Assembly: GCA_944800085.1 (NCBI GenBank)
Contig: CALYLO010000002.1
Span: 682,001-746,000 of the forward strand
Length of the DNA: 64,000 bases
From: Paenibacillus melissococcoides
Lineage (GTDB): Bacteria; Bacillota; Bacilli; Paenibacillales; Paenibacillaceae
Direction of reading: 5' to 3'
The notes under the pieces are model-generated. The model was not told the origin of the DNA. It saw nothing but the letters and a program-made list of their open reading frames with translations, and did not search any database. Both the position numbers and the translations under genes were made by a program. Positions 56,968 to 64,000 of this stretch are shown piece after piece; position 1 is the first letter of the stretch; each line of letters begins with the position of its first letter.

Positions 56968-57171
56968 GTGACAGAGCTACCGACAAGCTTACCGGCCGTC
57001 CTTAAACTCAAGGACGTTGCAGCGTATTTTCAGCGCAGCACATGGACGATACGGCGACGGTCTAAAAACGGAGATATCCGCTTTTACAAAGAAGGTCAGG
57101 AGTATCGTTACCGCCGTGAATGGGTGCTGGAGTATGAGCAGCGGTGCATAGAGAAAGGAGAATTACCATGA
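56968..57171 (+). CDS. Excisionase-type DNA-binding protein
   Basis: 67 residues with GAGAGGAGG upstream. MerR/Xis-like winged helix: LKLKDVAAYFQRSTWTIRRRS then KNGDIRFYKEGQEYRYRREW. May help the integrase excise or act as a local regulator. Its stop overlaps the next start (ATGA). Confidence 0.78.
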   Translation: MTELPTSLPAVLKLKDVAAYFQRSTWTIRRRSKNGDIRFYKEGQEYRYRREWVLEYEQRCIEKGELP

Positions 57172-57425
57172 CCGACATCAAAATCGGTATCCACCCGGTA
57201 CACCGCCGGATGGCGGAGCTCCACCTGGCACAGAAGCGGCGTCCATGGACTGACCTTGAAAAGCTGGAGATGATCAACTGCATGCAGGCCAATTATGACC
57301 TGATTCAGCAGTTGGACGGCCTCAAGCAGTTGAGCCTGCATGCATATGAAATGGGCGATACCGATTGGCAGCATGATATATGCAGCCGGATCGATAAGCT
57401 CCAGTCCAAAATGGACATTTTTTGA
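57168..57425 (+). CDS. Phage protein of unknown function
   Basis: 85 residues, AAAGGAG upstream, coupled to the excisionase gene by an ATGA overlap. Helical, IHPVHRRMAELHLAQKRRPW near the start, Cys and His scattered. Hypothetical early protein. Confidence 0.65.
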   Translation: MTDIKIGIHPVHRRMAELHLAQKRRPWTDLEKLEMINCMQANYDLIQQLDGLKQLSLHAYEMGDTDWQHDICSRIDKLQSKMDIF

Positions 57426-57439
57426 GGGGAGGATTGGAC

Positions 57440-57634
57440 TTGAGCACTAATAAGGAAGTCATCGACCATTGTCCAATATGTGGACAGGAAATCTATTACG
57501 GCCAGGTAGCTTGGAAAGTAGGATCTGACCTGTGTTGCTCGGTGGATCACATGATCCAGCGTACCAAGGTAACCATCGTGATTGCTGGCAAGGAGATTGA
57601 TGTCGGAGGAGGCGAGCCTGATGCCGATTCCTGA
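57440..57634 (+). CDS. Small zinc-knuckle phage protein
   Basis: 64 residues from TTG (GGGGAGG upstream). CPICGQ near 11 and LCCSVDH near 32 suggest a zinc-binding knuckle. Overlaps the start of the next small ORF. Confidence 0.6.
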   Translation: MSTNKEVIDHCPICGQEIYYGQVAWKVGSDLCCSVDHMIQRTKVTIVIAGKEIDVGGGEPDADS

Positions 57635-57730
57635 CGAGCTGCTGGACCACCTGGCTCTGAAAGATACATGCTGGAGTATATCGACCCAAGCAAATGCCCA
57701 TTTTTGACCTGGGCAACAGTTGAGGCCTAG
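57621..57730 (+). pseudogene. Short phage ORF, probable frameshift
   Basis: ATG 57621 with GGAGGAGG gives MPIPDELLDHLALK, then in this frame stops at 57707. One frame over, RYMLEYIDPSKCPFL then TWATVEA runs to TAG 57730 and looks natural. One lost A in the CTGAAAGAT tract would restore a 36-residue protein. Function unknown. Confidence 0.5.
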
Positions 57731-57770
57731 GAAATGGGCTTCAGATTCTGATAAGGAGGTGAGATGGGGC

Positions 57771-57917
57771 ATGTTCAACCGTGATGTAGAAGCTTATGTT
57801 CATCCTGAGAAGACCTTAAAGAACATTGAGGAGTTCTTTAAATTTGTTCAGGAAAAAGGATGGACGGATGAGGAGCTCTACTTTGTAGTAAAGCTCACTC
57901 AAGCGATGTTTGATTAA
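57771..57917 (+). CDS. Short phage protein
   Basis: 48 residues from ATG with GGAGGTGA. Sequence MFNRDVEAYVHPEKTLKNI, then helical. Its leader ATTCTGATAAGGAGGT recurs before 58207. No family recognised. Confidence 0.55.
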   Translation: MFNRDVEAYVHPEKTLKNIEEFFKFVQEKGWTDEELYFVVKLTQAMFD

Positions 57918-58105
57918 TTGGAATCTAAATATGCCTTGGCTTGACGATTTTTTACTTGTGAATTGTGTTCATTTACAACTGCTTTAGCTGCAAGATACAA
58001 TTCCAACGCATTTTTGGCCTTCTCTTCAGGCGTATCCCCGTCTACGGGGTTTGCACTGACGACAGCCAAAGCAAAGTCTTTTGGTGTGACGACATTCTTT
58101 TCCAA
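57914..58105 (-). CDS. Small leftward gene inside early region
   Basis: 63 residues from TTG 58105; AAGGAGG is nine bases upstream on the minus strand. MEKNVVTPKDFALAVVSANP then DGDTPEEKAKNALELYLAAKAV, a compact helical protein. The only leftward gene between Cro and the window end, so possibly expressed from its own promoter, even in the lysogen. It overlaps the end of the preceding rightward gene by four bases. Confidence 0.65.
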   Translation of the reverse strand: MEKNVVTPKDFALAVVSANPVDGDTPEEKAKNALELYLAAKAVVNEHNSQVKNRQAKAYLDSN

Positions 58106-58206
58106 CGCAAAAAACCTCCTTCTTAATATTGGTAGTCTCGACAACTTCCATTATTCGACAAAGGAGTGCGGTTATCCTTCTAATTCTGATAAGGAGGTAA
58201 GAGGAC

Positions 58207-58437
58207 ATGTCGAGAAAGCAACGCCTTCGTAGTCTGGGCAACTTGCTACAGCTGCGGGATACGGCACAATGCAGCCAGGCTCGCGAGATGTACCGCCGGC
58301 AATACCTACGGGCTAAAGACATTCTAGAAAATGAAAACAGCTCCTTGCGGGGTAGGAGCCGCGCGGAGCTGCACACGAAACACATTTTTCACCGCCATTG
58401 TATCACACTTCATCATTTTATCATAGGAGGACTTATC
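58207..58437 (+). other. In-frame upstream ORF segment
   Basis: ATG 58207 has a strong GGAGGTAAG site and opens 77 codons (MSRKQRLRSLGNLLQLRD ...) in the same frame as the next gene, with no stop between. Residues 1-55 look natural, residues 56-77 (His-rich) do not. Either one 208-residue protein or a small gene that lost its stop. Confidence 0.4.
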
Positions 58438-58833
58438 ATGCCTGTACAAATCACAATCAACGGCGCCGATGCTGCCGAATCCATTCAGGAGTTGTCTGTC
58501 TTAGCTGCAGCTATCTCGGGACAAAAGGTATCCACCTTCGAAGCGGTCCCGGTTCAAGAGGAGAAGCCAAAGCGCCAGCGCACCGCAAAAGCGGAGGCGG
58601 CGAAGAAGCAAGAGGAACCAGAAAAGCCGGATGTCACCGAAGAGGAAGGCATCGATGGGGAAGAAGGGATCCCTACTGTAGAGGAACTGCGAGAGGTCGC
58701 TGCTGCTAAGGGCAAGACGGCAGAAGGGAAGAAAGCCGTAAAGGCTCTGCTTGACGAGTTCGGCAGTAAGAACATTACCGCAGTGCCGGAAGAGCAGCGG
58801 GCGGCGTTCCTGGCACGATTGAAAGCACTATGA
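58438..58833 (+). CDS. Phage protein with acidic linker
   Basis: 131 residues from ATG 58438, supported by AGGAGG at seven bases. N-terminal part (MPVQITINGADAAESIQELS) is followed by a Lys/Glu/Pro-rich linker (about 45-80) and a C-terminal SAP-like helical segment (PTVEELREVAAAKGKTAEG). Lies directly before the DUF2800 gene with ATGA overlap, in the replication module. May be an accessory DNA-binding protein; inference only. Confidence 0.65.
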   Translation: MPVQITINGADAAESIQELSVLAAAISGQKVSTFEAVPVQEEKPKRQRTAKAEAAKKQEEPEKPDVTEEEGIDGEEGIPTVEELREVAAAKGKTAEGKKAVKALLDEFGSKNITAVPEEQRAAFLARLKAL

Positions 58834-60026
58834 CACAGCCGGCGCATGTTGAACGGGCCCACGCTCTGCTGAGTGCATCCGGAGCGGAGCGATGGATCAA
58901 CTGCCCGCCGAGTGCCCGGCTGTGCGAGAAGATTCCCGATAAGCGCAGCGAGTACGCGGACGAGGGGACAGCGGCGCATGAGCTTTCAGAATTGAAGCTG
59001 CGCCGCCGCATCATCCCTTGTAACTCGGCGGAGCGGCGGCGGCTCGATGCAGCGATAGAGAAATTCAAGACGAACGAGTATTACGGGCCAGAGATGGAGA
59101 ATGCTGTCCAGGATTACATTGAGCTTGTAGAGGAACGCTTCATGGAGGCGAAGGCCCGTAGCTCCGACGCCGTTGTGCTGTTGGAGGAACGCCTAGACTT
59201 CACCGAGTGGGTACCGATGGGCTACGGCACAGGTGACGTGGTCCTGATATCGGATGGTGTACTTGAAGTTATTGACCTAAAATACGGCAAAGGGGTGCCC
59301 GTCAGCGCAGTCGGTAACGCGCAGCTTCGACTGTACGGCCTTGGCGCCTGGTCTGCTCACAGCTGGCTCTATGACATTAAAGAGGTCTGCATGACCATTG
59401 TGCAGCCGCGCCTGGATAGCGTCAGCACGGATACCATGCCTATTGATGAACTAATAGAGTGGGCGGAGATTGTGGTCAAGCCTGCTGCGGCGCTGGCCTA
59501 CGCCGGCGAGGGGGGATTTAAGGCAGGCAGCCACTGCCGCTGGTGCAAGGTGAAAGGGAACTGCCGAGCCCGTGCTGATGAGAACATGAAGGCGTTGGTT
59601 TACGAGTTTCAGGATCCGGCATTGCTTTCTAATGAAGAAATCGGATCGATTCTTTTTGTTGCCGAGCAGTTGCAAGCGTGGGCGAAGGATGTCGCTGACT
59701 ATGCCTTCGAACAGGCGAAAGTTGGGAAGCGGATCCCGCAATGGAAGCTTGTTGAAGGCCGGAGCAATAGGGTCATTTCTGACAAAGACGTAGCTTGGAA
59801 GACTCTTGAAGAGGCGAACTTGGAGCCGGACAAATATCTCAAACCGCGGGAGCTTCGCGGCATCGGCGAGCTGGAGAAACGGATCGGCAAGAAAGAGCTG
59901 GCAAAGCTCCTGGACGAACTGATTATTAAGCCGCCCGGTAAACCAGTGCTTGTTCCGGAGACGGACCCACGCGCGGAGTTGAACAGCTTGGAAGATGAGT
60001 TTGCCGACGTGGGGTTTGAGGTGTAG
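58830..60026 (+). CDS. DUF2800 PD-(D/E)xK nuclease
   Basis: 398 residues. RecB/Cas4-like exonuclease domain: SASGAERWINCPPSARL near 16, GTGDVVLISDGVLEVIDLKYG near 138 gives the catalytic D...E-x-K-like D-L-K, QLRLYGLGA near 171, and the C-terminal cysteines CRWCKVKGNC near 246. The Cys at CPPSARLC and the late cluster may hold an iron-sulfur centre as in Cas4 and AddB. Starts in an ATGA overlap. Likely an exonuclease for phage recombination or replication. Confidence 0.85.
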   Translation: MTQPAHVERAHALLSASGAERWINCPPSARLCEKIPDKRSEYADEGTAAHELSELKLRRRIIPCNSAERRRLDAAIEKFKTNEYYGPEMENAVQDYIELVEERFMEAKARSSDAVVLLEERLDFTEWVPMGYGTGDVVLISDGVLEVIDLKYGKGVPVSAVGNAQLRLYGLGAWSAHSWLYDIKEVCMTIVQPRLDSVSTDTMPIDELIEWAEIVVKPAAALAYAGEGGFKAGSHCRWCKVKGNCRARADENMKALVYEFQDPALLSNEEIGSILFVAEQLQAWAKDVADYAFEQAKVGKRIPQWKLVEGRSNRVISDKDVAWKTLEEANLEPDKYLKPRELRGIGELEKRIGKKELAKLLDELIIKPPGKPVLVPETDPRAELNSLEDEFADVGFEV

Positions 60027-60122
60027 CTAATGGGTGAAATAGCGGATTACCACGTAGACATGATGACTTCAGGCAAATGGCCTGTAGCAACTTTCAAATC
60101 AATGAAAAGGGGAAATGTGCAA

Positions 60123-60722
60123 ATGACAATTGATAACCAATCAACAAAGGTAATTACGGGCAAGGTACGTCTGAGCTATGCGAATGTTTGGGAACCGCAA
60201 TCTGTTGACGGGGGAGACCCGAAATATAGCGTTTCGATTTTGATCCCAAAAGATGATAAGGAGACACTGCGCAAAATTAAGGCCGCTACCGACCTGCTGA
60301 AAGAGCAGGCAAAAGCGAAGTATAACGGGAAACTTCCGGCTAAATTCCATACACCGCTTCGGGATGGGGATGAGGAACGCCCGGATGACGAGGCTTATGC
60401 TGGCCATTATTTCTTCAACGCATCTAGCAAGAACAAACCGGGTATTGCCAAGCCGCTCGGGAAAGGCTCCGATGGAAAAACGAAGTTTCAGGAGATTACT
60501 GACACAACAGAGGTTTATAGCGGCTGCTACGCTAAGGTGTCTGTCAACTTCTATCTTTTCGACACGAAAGGGAATAAGGGGATCGCTGCTGGCTTGAACA
60601 ACATCGTGAAGGTGCAAGACGGCGACTTCTTGGGCGGCCGCAGCAGCGTTAATGATGATTTCGGTGATGAGGATTTCGACATCGATGATGACATTGATGA
60701 TGACGAGGATTTTTTGGGCTAG
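60123..60722 (+). CDS. DUF2815 single-strand-binding-like protein
   Basis: 199 residues from ATG 60123 (AAGGGG upstream). ssDNA-binding OB-like pattern: KVRLSYANVWEPQSVDGGDPKYSVSILIPK near 15 (given in family form: RLSYANVWEP, KYSVSILIPK), KPGIAKPLG, EVYSGCYAKVSVNFYLFD near 138. Acidic tail (DDFGDEDFDIDDDIDDDED) typical of SSB partners. It coats single-stranded DNA for the polymerase or recombination. Confidence 0.85.
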   Translation: MTIDNQSTKVITGKVRLSYANVWEPQSVDGGDPKYSVSILIPKDDKETLRKIKAATDLLKEQAKAKYNGKLPAKFHTPLRDGDEERPDDEAYAGHYFFNASSKNKPGIAKPLGKGSDGKTKFQEITDTTEVYSGCYAKVSVNFYLFDTKGNKGIAAGLNNIVKVQDGDFLGGRSSVNDDFGDEDFDIDDDIDDDEDFLG

Positions 60723-60786
60723 CGCATTTTTAGGGGATTCAGCAATGGATCCCCTTTCCTATCAATATTTTTGGGAGGAGTCAGCC

Positions 60787-62742
60787 ATGACTGTTCTTCA
60801 GATAGATGTCGAGACCTACTCTTCCATTGATCTAAAAAAATCCGGCGTGCATCGGTATGTTGAGGCTCCAGACTTTGAAATCTTGTTGTTCGCTTTTGCC
60901 TTTGACGATGACCCTGTCACCGTCATTGATTTAACGGACTTCGAGGATTTACCCAAGGATGTCATTCAAGCGCTTCAATCGGACGTGATAAAAACCGCTT
61001 GGAATGCCGCATTCGAGCGCACGGCCATAGCGAAGCACATCGGCATCGATTGCGATCCTCATTGGTGGCGGTGTTCGATGGCGCATGCTTACACGCTTGG
61101 ACTCCCTGGGACTCTCGAAAAAGCTTCGATTGCATTAGGGTTGGATGAGCAGAAGGATAGTCGAGGCAAAAGCCTGATTAGGTATTTCAGTTCTCCATGT
61201 AAACCTACGAAAGTGAACGGCGGCCGGCTGCGTAATCATCCGCATCATGATCCGGAGAAGTGGCAGCAATATATCGAATACAACCAGCAAGATGTTGTTG
61301 TTGAACGCGAGGTGCGCCGCAGACTGGAGCGCTTCCCGGTTCCAGAACGCGAGTGGCGCATCTGGGCACTGGACCAGGTAATCAATGACCGTGGGGTTCG
61401 CATCGACTCGCAGCTTGTCAGTCGGGCTATTGAGTGCTCGGTGCAATATACGGAGCAGCTACTGCAGGAAGCAAAGGAGCTGACGGGGCTCGAAAATCCG
61501 AATAGTTTGGTGCAGTTGAAAACTTGGTTTGCAAGCCAAGGCATGCAGATTGAGTCGATGAACAAGGATTATATGCCCGATCTACTCAAGGCGGCGCCAA
61601 ACGAAAGCACGAAGAGAATGCTGAAAGTTCGCCAAGAGATGGGTAAGACGTCCGTCGGCAAATACAATGCGATGGAGCTCAGTATGTGTGTTGACGAACG
61701 GGTGCGGGGGATCCTGCAATACTGCGGTGCCAGTCGGACCTGGCGGTGGGCAGGACGTCGCGTGCAAATGCATAATCTGCCCCAAAACCATTTGGCGGAT
61801 TTAGCCGAAGCGCGCGAGGCATTAAAAGCCGGGGACTACGAGTGGATGGAATTGATGTATGGCCGAATACCGTTCGTGCTATCTGAACTTATCCGGACGG
61901 CATTGCTCCCCGCAGAAGGGTGCCGGTTTATTGTTTCGGACTTTTCTGCGATTGAGGCACGCGTAATCGCCTGGTTGGCGGACGAGGACTGGGTGCTTGA
62001 AGTATTTAAAGGGCACGGCAAGATATACGAAGCAACGGCGGCCCGAATGTTTGGCATCCCTTTCGAGACGATTGTCAAAGGCCATGAGAATTACAAATAT
62101 CGGCCGCCAGGGAAGGTGGCGACGCTGGCCTGTGGATTCGGCGGCGGCGCGCCTGCTCTGGCCAGTATGGACAAAAAGAGGGAGATCCCTGCAGAAGAAT
62201 ATCCGAGACTGGTGAGGCAGTGGCGGGAGGCCAATCCAAACATCCGGAAGCTTTGGTATAGAGCTGAGGAGGCCGCAATGGAGGCGGTGCGGACGAAATC
62301 CACTGTCAAGTTAGCTCACGGCGTTCAGTATCGCTATAAGTCAGGAGTTCTGTTTGCCGATTTGCCAAGCGGGCACAGTTTGGCTTACCCTTCACCAGCT
62401 ATTAAACCTGATCCGAAATTTGACGGGAAAGAAGGACTTACGTTTAAGGCGCCAGATAAACAGGGAAAGATGGTCACCCAGCGGACCTGGGGCGGAACGC
62501 TGGTGGAGAATCTGGTGCAGGCCATTGCGCGCGACTGCCTCGCCGAAAGTTTGCTGCGGCTGGACAGTGAAAATTATGTTATTTCGCTACATGTACATGA
62601 CGAGGTTGTGCTAGAAGTGCCGATCGGGACAGGTTCGGTGGAGCATGTTACGGAGATAATGGGGCGGCCGATTGATTGGGCGCCAGGACTGCCGCTCAAG
62701 GCAGCCGGCTTTGAATGTGACTTCTATCAAAAAAAGGACTAG
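60787..62742 (+). CDS. Phage family A DNA polymerase
   Basis: 651 residues from ATG 60787 (GGGAGGAG). N-terminal 3'-5' exonuclease: QIDVETYSS near 5, with DVVVEREVRR in exo III region near 170. Polymerase motif A VSDFSAIEARVIAWL near 381, motif B region PPGKVATLACGFGGG near 440, motif C HVHDEVVLE near 602. Replicates the phage genome. The upstream in-frame extension to 60652 lies inside the previous gene. Confidence 0.93.
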   Translation: MTVLQIDVETYSSIDLKKSGVHRYVEAPDFEILLFAFAFDDDPVTVIDLTDFEDLPKDVIQALQSDVIKTAWNAAFERTAIAKHIGIDCDPHWWRCSMAHAYTLGLPGTLEKASIALGLDEQKDSRGKSLIRYFSSPCKPTKVNGGRLRNHPHHDPEKWQQYIEYNQQDVVVEREVRRRLERFPVPEREWRIWALDQVINDRGVRIDSQLVSRAIECSVQYTEQLLQEAKELTGLENPNSLVQLKTWFASQGMQIESMNKDYMPDLLKAAPNESTKRMLKVRQEMGKTSVGKYNAMELSMCVDERVRGILQYCGASRTWRWAGRRVQMHNLPQNHLADLAEAREALKAGDYEWMELMYGRIPFVLSELIRTALLPAEGCRFIVSDFSAIEARVIAWLADEDWVLEVFKGHGKIYEATAARMFGIPFETIVKGHENYKYRPPGKVATLACGFGGGAPALASMDKKREIPAEEYPRLVRQWREANPNIRKLWYRAEEAAMEAVRTKSTVKLAHGVQYRYKSGVLFADLPSGHSLAYPSPAIKPDPKFDGKEGLTFKAPDKQGKMVTQRTWGGTLVENLVQAIARDCLAESLLRLDSENYVISLHVHDEVVLEVPIGTGSVEHVTEIMGRPIDWAPGLPLKAAGFECDFYQKKD

Positions 62743-62753
62743 GGGGAGGAGCA

Positions 62754-63089
62754 ATGAACGAAGATAAACGGCGTGTTGCTGAGGTTGAAGAGGATGTATT
62801 CAACTGGAAGCGGCGAGCGGAAGAACTGGAGCGGCAGTTGGCTGGTGCTGCTGAAAAGATATTCGGCGGCGATAACGACCCGGTGAATCACCCATCGCAC
62901 TACACATCAGGTGGAATTGAAACGATCGACTATATTCGGGCCAAGCTGACTCCGGAGGAGTTTCAGGGGTATTGCAAGGGGAACGTGTTGAAATATGTCA
63001 GCCGGGCCCGCTGGAAGAACGGCAAGGAAGACCTGCAGAAGGCGGCCAAATATCTGGAATTTGCATTAGAGGAGGACTCGGGATGCTAG
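62754..63089 (+). CDS. DUF3310 phage protein
   Basis: 111 residues, GGGGGAGG upstream. Coiled-coil N-terminus (VEEDVFNWKRRAEELERQL), then the family core DPVNHPSHYTSGGIETIDYI, GNVLKYVSRARWKNG and EDLQKAAKYLEFAL. Common in phage replication modules, function not established. Confidence 0.88.
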   Translation: MNEDKRRVAEVEEDVFNWKRRAEELERQLAGAAEKIFGGDNDPVNHPSHYTSGGIETIDYIRAKLTPEEFQGYCKGNVLKYVSRARWKNGKEDLQKAAKYLEFALEEDSGC

Positions 63090-63445
63090 AACAAGCGAAA
63101 GCGAAGCTCAGGGCCGAGATGGACGGAACCAAGGATAACGATTATGTGCAATTTGTCGGCCAATACCTGCTTGACCATATCGAGGCGCACCCTGGCGATG
63201 CGGAGAAGGTCATGGTCAAGGATAAGACGATCGCGAAGAGTCTGGAAGCCATGCGCAAAGCTGCCGAGAAGAAGCGTAAAGGCAACGTCGCCATGCTTAC
63301 ACCGCAGGAAGGCTTCGCCGTTGTGTTCGAGTATTACGGCATTAAGTCGACAGACGCGGCCTCGGTCGTGCCAGTGGCCCCGGCAAAAGTGGAGACGCCT
63401 GTCGTTGATGACTTCGATGTCGATCTTGATGAGCTCTTGAAGTAA
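63083..63445 (+). CDS. PcfK / AcrIIA9-like protein
   Basis: 120 residues from ATG 63083 (GAGGAGGA). KAKLRAEMDGTKDNDYVQFV then GQYLLDHIEAHP, VMVKDKTIAKSLEAMRKAA, and LTPQEGFAVVFEYYGIK match the PcfK-like pattern (K-T-I near the middle, Y-Y near the end). The PcfK-like group includes the anti-CRISPR AcrIIA9. The next gene looks like PcfJ, the usual partner, which supports the call. An anti-Cas9 role is possible but not shown. Overlaps the DUF3310 stop by seven bases. Confidence 0.65.
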   Translation: MLEQAKAKLRAEMDGTKDNDYVQFVGQYLLDHIEAHPGDAEKVMVKDKTIAKSLEAMRKAAEKKRKGNVAMLTPQEGFAVVFEYYGIKSTDAASVVPVAPAKVETPVVDDFDVDLDELLK

Positions 63446-63457
63446 GGAGGGGCGGAC

Positions 63458-64000
63458 ATGTCAAAAGATTTTGAAGCCCACCTACCTAAGCAGATTAGCG
63501 ATGAGTTAAACACTTATGTTGTTGATGTGGCTTTACGAGATAGCCGATATATCTTCACTCGTCGAGTGGGCGGTTTCCAATACGGATATTGTACACATTG
63601 CAGGAAGGAGTACCTGACCAAAGGTTTTCGCCACGGTAAAACGGAGATGTGCGAGAAGTGCGGATCGTTCTGTACGGTTAAGGCCAGCGGTAGAGGAAGA
63701 AGCCGGTTAGTTGATGATGCTTATTTAGTCTGGTATGACAAGTCACTTATTAATTCCAAGGCACTAGTAGCTCACGGCATATATGTAAAGCGGGATTACA
63801 CAGGAGATTATAGGGAAGTCAATACGCAGTTTTATGTGCAAGCGGAATATCTTTTTATTCCTGGGGATCCAAAAGCAAAAGGAAAGGCTCGCTTCGGCGA
63901 AGCTCATATGAGGCGACGCCATCCTTGGGGCAATCATTTTTATAGCCCGAGCTCTATCATCACTGAACTGTCAAATGCTATGAGGCGGCCCCCATTCTAT
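63458..64000 (+). CDS. PcfJ-like protein, runs off window
   Basis: At least 181 codons from ATG 63458 (AAGGAGGGG), open to the window end. Zinc-ribbon CTHCRKEYL and CEKCGSFC (about residues 45-75), RRVGGFQYGY before it, and YREVNTQFYVQAEYLF near 133 with HMRRRH near 160. This is the layout of PcfJ-family proteins, found next to PcfK in phages and conjugative plasmids; function not established. C-terminal part missing. Confidence 0.72.
   Translation, partial: MSKDFEAHLPKQISDELNTYVVDVALRDSRYIFTRRVGGFQYGYCTHCRKEYLTKGFRHGKTEMCEKCGSFCTVKASGRGRSRLVDDAYLVWYDKSLINSKALVAHGIYVKRDYTGDYREVNTQFYVQAEYLFIPGDPKAKGKARFGEAHMRRRHPWGNHFYSPSSIITELSNAMRRPPFY

Overview
The window looks like Paenibacillus chromosome or a close relative. 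Evidence: about half G+C, strong AGGAGG-type ribosome sites, TTG/GTG starts, an LplB/LplC-type sugar transporter controlled by a membrane-bound AraC regulator, a surface protein with three SLH domains, and the Gram-positive families HelD, CitB-type aconitase, Ddl and KptA. This is inferred from protein families and layout; no database search was possible.

Layout. 1-510 holds the end of an IS4-family element inside a small inverted-repeat (MITE-like) element. 550-2590 is a guanine-class purine riboswitch with terminator driving adenine deaminase. 2947-10696 carries helD, a frameshifted small membrane ORF, an orphan Dam-type methylase, a DUF2935-superoxide dismutase fusion, an IS630 element and a membrane alpha/beta hydrolase. 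11069-11818 is an IclR regulator, followed by a second MITE. 12357-19922 is a sugar-uptake locus: AraC-type membrane regulator, divergent from two permeases, a lipoprotein and a Gfo/Idh/MocA oxidoreductase, with a CcpA (cre) site over the promoter. 20379-27516 has frameshifted kptA and a very large frameshifted surface nuclease/5'-nucleotidase. 27480-28292 holds a possible small RNA and a deleted oxidoreductase pseudogene. 28403-37170 carries a permease, aconitase, an amidase-like protein, ddl, a phosphoesterase and a small Sm-like protein. 37199-39002 is a third MITE with a complete IS4-family element inside it.

39519-47606 is the most unusual host region. A single-direction six-gene cluster encodes a membrane-anchored glycosidase, a HEAT-repeat membrane protein, a processive GT2 synthase, a degenerate receiver protein whose phospho-acceptor Asp is Glu, a UDP-sugar 6-dehydrogenase and a second membrane-anchored TIM-barrel protein. 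It reads as a synthase-dependent, uronic-acid-containing exopolysaccharide system. Its upstream region has PhoP-box-like repeats and a long structured leader.

47878-52202 is a respiratory or nitrosative stress island: flavodiiron protein, rubredoxin reductase, rubredoxin and a Crp/Fnr regulator in one operon, divergent from a small unknown gene and a cupin. Each divergent promoter has an Fnr-type dyad about 41 bases upstream of its predicted start. 52314-53614 is a decayed stretch: a sigma region-4-only gene, a membrane protein, a frameshifted zinc-ribbon protein and a truncated ORF.

53649-64000 is the left part of a prophage, running off the window: integrase, CI-like and Cro-like regulators with shared operators, an antirepressor-like protein, small early genes, then a replication module (DUF2800 nuclease, DUF2815 protein, family A DNA polymerase, DUF3310, PcfK/AcrIIA9-like, PcfJ-like). 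Several genes, host and phage, carry single-base frameshifts. Either this is real decay or the assembly contains indel errors, and the raw reads should decide which.
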